Shown here in pieces: positions 13,501 through 25,100 of a DNA stretch of 64,000 nucleotides. The notes below the pieces were generated by a model, which was given only the letters and a program-made list of their open reading frames with translations, was not told where the DNA came from and did not search any database. A program made the translations under genes and the position numbers. Origin of the DNA: Symbiodinium natans (Eukaryota > Sar > Dinophyceae > Suessiales > Symbiodiniaceae); assembly GCA_905221605.1 (NCBI GenBank), contig CAJNDS010002527.1, forward strand, positions 299,617 through 363,616. The letters are read 5' to 3'. The first letter of the stretch is position 1; each line of letters begins with the position of its first letter.

Positions 13501-16500
13501 TTAAACCCCAACAAGCCTTAAATCCGAAACCCTCACGGCCTAGAAACTTCTGGGGTTTGGGGCTTAGGCGCTAGGGTAGACACTACCTTGGGGTTCAAGT
13601 ATTCCCTGCTTAAAAGCTTGGATTCTTGCTGCCTGTCGGAAGAGAGCCTCAGTCCTAGACCCCCTGAACCCATGAACCCTAAAACTCATCAACCCTCTTC
13701 CCTTGTAAACCCTGTGTGTGACTAAGCCCTATAAACCCTAAGACCCAACCCCTGCACCCAAAAAAACCTAAGACCTTTTGGCCCTAAAGCCCTTTAACTC
13801 CCCTAAAAGGCCCCTCTTCTACATGCTGCACACCTTCTAAGCCCGCAACCCCGACCCTTCGCCGAGATCCACACGAAGCCCTAAAGGCCCTCACCCTATG
13901 GGTTCAGGGTTCAGGGTTGAGGCTTGTTTAAGGTTTAAGGTTTAGGGCTTTAGGGGAGGGACTTGGCGTTCGGGTTTTGGGTTTAGGGGTTGGCTTGACT
14001 GATGGGTGGCGGATTCCAAGCGCTTTAGATTTTGGGTTTAGGGCTTACTTGGAGGTTCATGGGTCCTTACAAGTAGGGCTATAAGTACCCCAAGTGGGGT
14101 TGTAAGTATAGTTACCATGCTCATAACCCTATTTCGAACTGCCCATGAACCTCCAAGTAGGGTAACCCTAAACCCTAAACCCTAAACCCTAAACCCTAAA
14201 CCCTAAACCTCTATAGAATCCCCTTCAGGAAGGCAGCCCTCGTCGAAGCTGGACAGGCGCGGTGAGCAAACAGGGTTTCAAATTGCCCTAAACCCGAAAC
14301 CCTAAACCCTAAACCCTAAACCCTAAACCCTAAACCGCATTCCCAGCCACACGGAGCCTCATACTCCGAGCACGACAGAATGAACTGCCATTCAGAAAAC
14401 TGATCGTTTGACCAATACATGGAGTTTGTTTTCGTTGGGGCTTGTGCCTTTTATCCTCGAAGCTCTGTCCCAAAGTGGTACCTTGGGACGTTCCCCCGTG
14501 TACGAACAGTCCTTAGTAGGGATTATAGTACCCCTACTATAATCCCTATTTCAAGGACTGTTCGTACAAGAACAAACATCCCAAAGTGGTACCCTGTAAA
14601 ATGGAAGCCCCACAAGGGGCCCTAAGAATGCCATGTGAACCCAAAGCCCCAAAATCCTAAGCCCCTAAACCCTCAGCCCTAAGCCCTAAACCCTAAACCC
14701 TAAACCCTAAACCCTAAACCCTAAACCCTAAGCCCTGCCTTTGTAAAAGCAAAACCCGAAAAGGGAGTTTGTAGACTCTAAACCCTTAAGCACTCTTTAA
14801 CCCTTTTACCCCGTAGACCCCTCAACCTCTAAAACCCTAAATTACTAAACCCTTATAAACCTTAAACCCCTTAAAGCTCTTCAAAACTCCTTAAAACCCC
14901 TTAAAACCCCTTAAAGCCCCCTTAAAACCCCTTAAACCCCTAAGCCCATGTCTTGTCCAGGCAGCCTGGGGTTTGCCGATCTCTGGACGGGCGACGGGCG
15001 CGGCGCTCTGTGAGAGTTGCACTGAATTAGGGTTTAGGGTTTAGGGTTCAGGGTTCAGGGTTTTGGGTTTTGGGTTTTAGGTTTTGGGTTCAGGGTTCAG
15101 GCTTCAGGGTTCAGGGTTAGTGTTTAGTGTTTACGGTTTAGGGCTTAGGGTTTTGGGGTCTTTGGGGGTTGCTTCGTAGGGTTTCAGGCTGAGGGTCCAG
15201 GGTGACATGTGCAAGAGACGAGAGTCCGCAGTGCGGCCATGCAGCCTAATCCCTCCTCAACCCCAGGTTTAGGCTTCAGGGTTTAGGCTTCAGGGTTTCC
15301 TTTCAAATTAGGATGTAGGGTCCGTGTCTGCCGCAAAGCTTCACAAGCCTAAGCCCTAACATCTTCAGATTTCCCTAGTACCCTAAACACCCTGGAATCC
15401 CTGCAAACCCTAAACAACCCAAACACCCTATGAACACCCTGTAAACCCTATACGCCTTATTAACCCGATGATAAACCCTCTTAGCCTTATGAACCCTGAT
15501 AACGCCCTTCCTGCAGTGCTCCGCGTAGCAGCCCTGCACCCCAGATCCTTTTTCCCACAACTCTCGCTAGAGAGTTTAGGGTTTTGGGTTTAGCGCACCT
15601 GGTGACCTAGTGCCATGTGGACATGTTTGGGACAGGTTAGAATGGACAAGCTCGAAATCAGGATTAATAGTGTTACAAGGCTTCCTGTCGTCTATGTCCG
15701 AAAAGTTTGAAGCTCTCCTAAACCCTAAACCCTAAACCCCAAACCCTAAACCCCATGAAGCCTGGTGCAGGCAGTGGAACATCCTGATTCGCACCGTGGA
15801 GGCTGCAAAAGAGGCCCCTGAGCTTCAATGAGCATCTTTACAACAGTTCACAGGCTGATCCTCCATGCTGGGCTCAGGGTTTAGGGTTTAGGGTTTAGGG
15901 TTTAGGGTTTAGGTTTAGGGTTTAGGGTTTAGGGTAATCCCAAATCCAATTTCTTTGGGGCTCAGGCTTTACAAGTTTCGCAATCGCAGCAGAGCCCCGA
16001 GTCGGTATGTACGAGGCAGCATTCACAAAGCATGCCTTCAGCTAACTTGATGTTTTCCCGCGGTAAAGGGGCTCCGTGAATCATGATATGCATTCTCCCC
16101 AGGTAAAGCTCAAAGCTGCAAAACAAAGGTTGTGAGAGGAAGGGGCATCTCTCTAGTCTGGACTAGGGCCTGCAGTTCCTTGACAACCTGTCTGCCACAA
16201 GGGCATTTGCAGGGTTTAGTGCTTGCGAGATGCCGGTGCACCCATGCCCGAACCGTGTGGTCCGAGCATCCATGCAGAGCCACGAACAGAGACCATAAAT
16301 GTAGGGGTCGGGATAATCACTAATAGTATTCCCTTATGGTCCCTTGATTTAATCGCCTATAAGAACCCCCAAGACCTTTTTCTACTCATTAAGGCCCCTA
16401 AATGTCGCTAAAGTCTTCCAAGCCCACATTTTTGCCGCTTTGGCAGAACACGAAGGTATGCCAGTAAAGCCTGGCTACCCAAATCCATGGTGGCAAAGAG

Positions 16501-19500
16501 CGGGGGAGCACCCTCGCCGCCCACTCTTAAACACCCACGCGCTCTCTCTCTCTCACACACACACGACCACACACACTAGCCCTCGCAATCTGCTTGAACG
16601 GTTGGTCGCACTCAATGTCAATAGTGTAAGTAGCTGAATACCCCCGAAAAAAACCAAGCTCCTGAGGCTGTAGCCTTCTCAGCTCCAGAGACCTGATGCT
16701 CCGGCTAAACCCTAAACCCCAAACCCTACACCCAAAACCCTAAACAGCCCTAAACCCTGTAAACCCAGTAAACCCTGTAAACCCTGTAAACCCTGTAAAC
16801 CCTGTAAACCCTGTAAACCCTGTAAACCCTGTAAACCCTGTAAACCCTAGACCCCGAGCACCCAAAGTCCGCAAGGGAGACTCGCCGTGGCGGGCTACCA
16901 TCAAAGCGGGTGGCGGCCTCACCATCGGCCCCGGGCCCAGCTGAGGGTGGGTAAGGGTTTAAGGCTTATAAGTGCTAAAGGACCCTAAAGCCCTAAAACC
17001 CGAAAACCCTAAAACCCTAAAACCCTTACACCCTAAAACCCTAAAGCCCTAGACTAAGGATTAGGATAGCTAAGGATTTGGAGTTGAGTGTTCGCCCTGA
17101 ACGTTTTGTGTGGTTTCGGACAAGCATGAGGACACTGGTAGCCTCTTAGCCCTACAGCATAAGCCCCACCAAACCCTGCAAACCCCATATACCTGCAACT
17201 CTCAATCCCCTTAAATCGGGAAGCCTTCAACCCTAACTCAAACCCCAAACCCCAAACCCTAAACCCCAAACCCCAAACCCTAAACCCCAAACCCGAAACC
17301 CCAAACCCGAAACAGCCTGAAGCCCAAAACCCCAAGAGCCCCAAGCTCAGCAATGCCAAAACTACAAGCAGCCCTCCCCAAACAATGAGTCTGAACAAGC
17401 TTCCAAGAAGTCAAAGCAAAGCTCCCAAAAGCCAGTGTATTGTTCTATGCGTGAAGTTGGCGTAAAACCCTAAACCCTAAACCCTAAACCCTAAACCGTG
17501 GCTCTGAGCCTAAACCCCTGATGCCCTCGAAAACCCCCCAACAAAAACAAAGCCCTACACCCTTAAACCCTAAAACCCTAAACCCTAAACCCTGATCCCT
17601 CCTTGCCCAAGACCCGAAAGCCCAAGAACCCTAAACCCATAAACCCCTAAACCCTGAAAGCCTGAAACCCTAAAACCCTAAAACCCTAAACCCCTAATCC
17701 CCTAAACCCCAAACCCCAAACCCTAAACCCTAAACCCAAAATCTTTCTTTGCCTTTGGAGCTCGCGCTCGCGCTACCCCGAGGCTCTGACCCACGAGGGG
17801 AGGTAGAGGAGGCCAAGCTTAAGGCTGGGTTTAGGGTTTAGGGTTTAGGGTTTAGGGTTTACGGTTTAGGGTGTAGGGTGTGTAGGGTTTAGGGTTTAGG
17901 GTTTAGGGTTTAGGGTTTAGGGTTTAGGGTTTAGGGCTGTTGTGGGGTTTTGCGAGTTCTTTAAGCGGCTTCAGAAATATGGAGGTGTTCGGGGCTTTCG
18001 GATTTTGAAGCCTCGGGGTCTTAGGGTTTTAGGGGCTCAGGGTTGAGGCGTTAAGGGTTTTAGGGTTTAAGGTTTAGGGGTTGAGGGGTTCAGGCCATGG
18101 TGCCCGTTTTTTTTTTGGATATTTCCGCTGCGGGACGGCTTAGGATGAGCTCATAGGCTGGGTGATTTAAGGGCTTAGGGTTTAGGACTTAGGTTATCAG
18201 GTTCTAGGGTTTTGTGTTTTTTGGGGTTTTGGGTAGGTTTGAAGAGGTTTTAAGGGCGTTAGGGGTTTAGGGGGCTTACTGGCACTTGCCCTAGACCATG
18301 CAGTGTGGCATTTGTCTAGGGCAAGCACATGCACTGCCCGCGGCGCTGCATCGTTAAGATGTGTGCTAGATCACTTGTGTGGTCTGGGAATTCCAATGTC
18401 GCTACAGACGCTCCCTGCAGCCCGAAGAAAGAAACCCCAAGTACCCGAAACTGACGAAACAAACGCCAAACACACGCCCTAAGCCCCAGGCCCTTCGCCC
18501 TGAGACTGAAGCCCCTAAGCCCTACCTTAAGAACCCAAACCTACTTTTTTGTAGGTTCTTCTTATATGACCCCTTATAGGATTCTTAGGTAACCTACAAA
18601 AAAGTAGGTTTTGGGTTCTTAAGGTAAGCCTTGAGCCCTAAGCCCCAAGCTTCGCCACCAGGCAAAGCGCCTCCTTGATGTGGCCTTTGGCGCAGGTCTC
18701 GGAGCGGTGTTCTTTTCTAGGGGCCTGTTTATCTCTGACGGGTCTTCTGAGTAGTTGAAAGCAGAGTTAGAGAAGGCCTATTGGGTTTAGGGGGTCGAGA
18801 CTTTTTAGGGGCCGATTTAGCTATGACGGGTCTTCTGGGAAGTTGAACGTAGAGTTTCAGAAGGGTTTTATGGTGTTTAGGGGTTCGGGGATGGGATTCA
18901 GGGTGTAGGGTTTAGGCATGTTTAGGCTTCAGGGTTTCAACGCGCATGGAGCTGGTACTTGCTTCGGCCCCTTAGTTCTAGTTCTGGTCCAATCCTTTAG
19001 CCTCTGTTTGGGGCTTTAGCTGATTCATGGGTCTTTTCCCTAGCCTCCTTTTATTGGAATCTACCATTTGGGCACATGGAACCTTAGGGAACACTCACCA
19101 CAAACGGCTAAGAATCTCGTCTCCACTCGCAGAGGAAGGTCGAATGTTGCCAAGACTCAAGGTCAAAGATCGTGCAGTCTGTGGGTCGGTGTGTTTTGGT
19201 ACGGGGGTCTGGGATTTTCTGGTCGGCAATCAACAAAAGAAAAAGCAAAAAAAACTACGCCTTAAATTCTGAAGCCCGAGATGTGAAACCACCTTAGTCT
19301 GACCAATACGAGGTTGTGACTCAGACCGGCCCGAAACCCTATTGGCTCCCTGGCTGTCAGGAACTTACACTCATAGGGCTCTCGTGTAAACGCAGTACCC
19401 GTATTGCTATGGCAACCCCTAAGCCCTAAACCCTAAACCCTCATACCCTTAACCCTAACTAAGCAGGTGCGCGGAGCAGTTCCACACGGGGTCTCCAGGC

Positions 19501-22114
19501 CCGGTCATGGTTATGAAAGGGTTTGTATAGGATTTGGTGGTCTTGCGGGTTTAGGGAGTTTAGGCAGTTTAGGGCGTGTAAACCCCAAACCCTCAGGGTT
19601 TGGGGCTGTTGGGGGCCTCTTTTAGGGCCTTTGACCCGAGCTTCCTGGCACCTCGTAGCCTCAAAGCACGCCAAAAGAAGCTCCGATTCGGGGAATGATG
19701 CTGTAGGCGTTGACCGGTAAAAGCAGGCTCAGTCCCCTCACCCTGCTGAAGATTGAAAAGGTCCCTTGCCTGCGGGGGTTTAGGGTTTAGGGTTTAGGGT
19801 TTAGGGTTTAGGGTTTAGGGTTTAGGGTTTAGGGTTTAGGGTTTAGGGTTTAGGGTTTAGGGTTTAGGGTTTAGGGTTTAGGGTTTAGGGTTTAGGGTTT
19901 AGGCAGCCCCCGGCCCTTTTGCACCTCTAGCTGCCCCATAGGAAGATGTCCCCCTGGAGCCCTCAGGCATCAGCGGGCTCGCGCTGCGAAGCAGTGGCGC
20001 ACCGCTGCCTCTGGGACTAGGGCTGTTTTGTTCTAGGGTTTAGGGTTTAGGGTTTAGGGTTTAGGGTTTAGGGTTTAGGGTTTAGGGTTTAGGGTTTAGG
20101 GGTTGCAGACCCGAAGCCCCTAAAGCTAAAACCCCAAGCCCTACAAATGCTCGGGGGAGGGGCAAAATCCCAAAAGCCTGAACCGAAGAACCATAAAGGT
20201 TCAAAACCCCCAAAGAGCCCGAAAACCCTCCAAACCTGTTAACCCCTGAAGGTCCCAAAGCCCTAAGGCCCTAATCCCTCAGGGCCTCCAAAGCCCTAAA
20301 CCCGAAACCCTAGACCCTGAACCCTAAACCCTAAACCCTAAACTTGCCCTAAACCCTAGACCCTGAACCCGAAGCCCTAAACCCTGAACCCGAAACCCTA
20401 AACCCTAAACCCGAGGCCCTAACCCTAAACCCTAAACCCTAAACCCTAAACCCTAAACCCTAAACCCTAAACCCTAAACCCTAAACCCTAAACCCTAAAC
20501 CCTAAACCCTAAACCTAAACCATAAACCCTAAACCCTAAACCCTAAACCCTAAACCCTAAACCCTAAACCCTAAACCCTAAACCCTAAACCCTAAACCCT
20601 AAACCCTAAACCCTGAGCCGGCCGAGGTATCGACCCTTTCAACCCGCGCGTCGCTGCTCTGCTTGGCGCCTTCCGAGAGGGCCGACTGCGGCGCTTCCAG
20701 GGTGGCCGGGCTGGAAGGGGCTTTAGGGGGTTTAGGGTGTAGGGTTTAGGGTTTAGGGTTTAGGGTTTAGGGTTTCGGGGGTTTAGGGGGAGGTATATTC
20801 CTTGCTTAAGGGGCATTGGGTTCTTTGGGAACAGCCGCCAAGGTAGGCAATACGGACGCTGGTTTCTATGGCAACCTGGCGAAGCCCTTCCGCCACTGGG
20901 CCCCACGAGCCACGTGCCTGCAAGGTCTCCTGCCCTTAAGCACAATGGGGGGTTTAGCAAAGTGAGGGACCCCTAGTGTAGACCCTAAACCCTGAACCCT
21001 TAATGTAGACCCCCAAATAGTCGGATTCCCTACAATAAGGACCCCAAGAAGGTACCCCTGTTATGGTAAACCCCCGTGTGCTGAGGGGAGTCTGAACCCT
21101 TTCTAGGGTTTTTTGGGGTCAGGGTTTTCAGGGTTTAGGGTTTAGGAATCAGGGTTTAGGCTTAGGATTTAGGGTTTAGGGTTTAAGGTTTAAGGGTTTA
21201 GGGCGTCGGGTGTCTTAATCCAAGGAGTGCTTTTCGTGGACAACCTGGACTCTTTCAGCCTGAATGTGGCCAATGCACTGGCCGAACTGGGCGCAGAACC
21301 TCGGTTTCGGCTGACATTTTAGGTTTATGGTTTAAGGTTTAAGGATTAAAGTTTAAGGTTTAGGGTTTATAGGGTTTAGGGTTCAGGGATCAGGGTTGAG
21401 GGTTCAGGGTTTAGGGTTTACGCCTTTCCTATGAAGAGCTTCATATAGAGGATGAGGGTTGAGGGCTGAACGCTGTGCGCCCTTGGCATGCGTTGCACTT
21501 CCCCTTTTGTGGGTTGAATATGTCAAGACTTACTTGTAATTATAATTGTATTTGTACTTCTACTTCTTTAGGATTTAGGGTTTAGCGTTTGGGGTTTAGG
21601 GTTTCGGGTTTCGGGTTTAGGGTTTAGGGTTTAGGGTTTAGGGTTTAGGGACGTGTTTGTTTCGACTTACTGAAGGCTCTAGACTCAGCGGCCATTCCCG
21701 CCGCCTCCCTAGTGATTGGAATCTCGTGGGTTTTTGTTCTTGAACCGCAAGGGCTCTTGGTCGGGAGGCTACATAGGTGGTTTAGGGTTTAGGGTTTAGG
21801 GTTTAGGGTTTAGGCTACATGGGTGGTTTAGGGCTTAGGGTTTAGGCTACATAGGTGGAATAGGGATTTTTAGGGTTTAGGGTTTAATTAGTGTTTAGGG
21901 TTTAGGGTTTAGGGCTACACAGGGACCCTATGGACGCCAGCTTCATCTTCACACCGGGCTTGTTCTTCGTTCGGGTCCCGTTTGCAGTTGCAGTGAGGAG
22001 TCGGGAACCAAAGGTATACCTCCAAGAGCAGCCTACTTGCATTCCGTCAAAAACGGAGATCATAAACACGCCAGCCAGCCTTCCTAGTAAACGAGAGAGG
22101 CCGAGAGACATCTT

Positions 22115-22148
<34 letters not shown>

Positions 22149-25100
22149 TTCATACATCTATATAGAAGCCCAAGCTTAAAGCCCCTCGTGCTTTGGTGCG
22201 GAAACCTCAAGACCTTGCACAACCCCTTGCTAGTTCTTTCCAAGGGGAATTCGGTCCCCCCGCTGTACCTTGCATCCAGGTTTAGGGTTTAGGGTTCCCC
22301 AAACCCTAACCCCAAACCCTAAACCCTAAACCCTAAACCCCCTTTAAGGGGCCCTGATTTCAGGACGTGGTCGTCGTTCCAGGCCGTGGGCCCCTCAGCC
22401 CAGACGACGCGGAGGCTGCGATTTAGGGTTTAGGTTTCAGGTTTAGGTTTTCCATGGAATTGGGGAACTCGGGTCTTCTTACGTGGTCCCGTCTATTCAA
22501 CATATGCACGCCAATGGCTGGCAAGCTGGGCCACAGCAGTGTGGAAAGCCTAAACCTTAAACCCTCAAACCCTCAAATCCTCAAACCGTCAACCCCCCAC
22601 CCTCGAACACTCAAACCCGCAAACCCCCAAACCCTTCAACCCCTCTAGCCCTCAAACCCCAAACCCTTCAAACCTTCGGTATGTTGGGATGCCCTAAGCC
22701 CTAAACCCCAAACACCTGAACTCCAAGTGAAGGCTTTGGCGCTTGTTTCCCCCAGCCACGTCGTCCTGGGCCCTGGCCCCGGCCGGCCAGACGCCGGGCT
22801 GATCGGGTTTAGGGTTTAGGGTGTAGGGTTTAAGGTTTAAGGTTTAGGGTTTAGGGTTTAGGGTTTAGGGCAGTTTAGGGTGTGTGGTTCAAGGTTGAGG
22901 GATTTAGGGTTTAGGGTTTAGGGATTTAGTAAAGGGTTTAGGGTTTAGGGATCTAGGTTAGTGTTTAGGGCTGAGGGCGAACCAGGGCACAACTGCAGGC
23001 AGATACAGGCAGCAGCCCTTGGCTCAGAGGGCTCATAGGGCTTATAAAGGGCTTATAAAGGGCTTATAAAGGGCTTATAAAGGGCTTATAAAGGGCTTAT
23101 AAAGGGCTTATAAAGGGCTTATAAGGGGCTCTTGGGGCTCTTAGGGCTCTTAGGGCAAAGCCTACACCCTGAACCATGGCCCCCCCCACTTTCAGGAGGT
23201 GTCCCCACTCACGCTGTCGCTGGCCGCCCGGGCGCTCCGCGGCGAGCTGAAGCGTCCTCTGCTGGGTTCCATGGCGTCGCCTCGTTTTTCAGTTTCGGAT
23301 TAGGCTTTCGAGGTGGATGCAATCCCTTTAAGGGAAAGGGTTTAGGGTTCAGGGTTAGGGGTTTACGGTAGCCCTCGACCCGAAACACTATCCAAGTCTT
23401 AAAGGTTTTGTGCTGTTTGGAGTCTTGACTCGGGTTTTCGACAGTGTGGAGGGTGCTTCCCGGAAGCCCTCTTGGGCCCTAAACCTCCAAAGCCCTAAGC
23501 ACCCTAAAACTCCAAAAGCAGTTGAGCCAATCCCCTAAAACCCTGAACCCCAGACCCCTCAAGCCCTAAAGCCCTAAAGCCCTAAAGCCGTGAACTTTAT
23601 ACCCTAAACCCCTAACGCCCTGAACCCCAAACCCCTAAAGCCTACACCCTGACCCCTAAACCCTGAACCCTGAACCCCAAAGCCTAACCCCAAACCCTCC
23701 CTCAAGGACCCTGGAAACCCAGGAGGCCAGCATAGGCCAGCACTCTCCGACCCCTAAACCCCGAAAGCCCCAAACCCCTAACCCTAAGCCCTAAACCCCC
23801 AAAGCCCTAAAGCCCTGACCCCTCCGCGACCCATCCACAAGCTGCCCTCCCGCCTTCAGCGCGAGGTGTATGCCTTGGCCACCAGGCCCTCGGGCAGGCG
23901 GAGGCGGGGAGTAGGGTTTAGGGTTTAGGGTTTAGGGTTTAGGGTGTAGGGTTTAGGGTTTAGGGTTTAGGGTTTAGGGTTTAGGGTTTAGAGTGGGTTT
24001 CGAGAGTTTAGAGGGTGTATATTTATGTGTGTCCGCGGTCCGTGGTCCCGCCTACCCTCAAGCCTAAACCCTCAAGCCGACCCTACAAAACCTGAACCCT
24101 ATATATAAACCACCATGAACCAACCAGGGGTGGAAGGGGGGGAAACTCTAAACCCACCGTGAATCACATGGAGGGAATGGGGGGGGCGGGGGGCCGGCAA
24201 ATGCTGGTGCACTTGGGGCTTATGCGGTTAAATGAGTCCAAGACCCCTAAACCCTAAACCCCTAAATCCCCAAACCCGAAACCCTTTAGGGTTTAGTTGA
24301 GAGGGTTCAGGATTGGACCAGGTACGTACTGCCTTCTTGGGCTCAGGGTTCAGAGTTTTGGGTTTGGGATTTTTGGCTTTTGCAGCTCCAAGGGCTTTGG
24401 GGATTTTAGGGTTTTGCCCTTTCACGCTTTGGGTTCAGAACCAACAAACAGAAAACAAGGGGTGCCCTATGGTGGGGCCAGAAGCTGGGCTGCCTTTGGG
24501 ACCCTAAACCCGAAACCCTAAACCCCTAGGATTGCTTCCCTTACCGGACGCCCACTCTCTTAGGCACGCAAGCGGCGCTCAAGCCCCAAAGTTGCAGATT
24601 CGCGATTTTCAGGCATTTTGGGGTTTAGGAGTCTACCCTAAACTTAAACCCTAAACCCTAAACCCTGAACCCTGAACCCTGAACCCTGAACCCTCGGGTT
24701 CAGGGTTCACACATCGCTGCAAAGGGGTGGTCGCTGCATCAATCTCCACTGGGCGCGGTGCACGGCGTCGCGGAGGCGTCTCTGAGCCCTGTAGATAGTA
24801 TTGTACTATGATATTGGAATATTGTAGTATGTTTGCATGTGATTACTCTGATTATTTAGAGATAAAAATGAGATCGTACTAGCTGATATTGTATCTTCTG
24901 GTATGATTCTATGATGTAAATAATATAATCAAGGTATTATGACAACTGAACACGAAACAGCAAGGCCTCTGTTCTTTCTGCACCCACGGTCTGGGCATCA
25001 AAGCTGCAATGACCAATTAGAACTGCAGGGCCACGTCCTTGCTTTCAACGTGGGCCCAAACCCTAAACTACGCCCTAAACCCTAAAGCCTAAACCCTAGA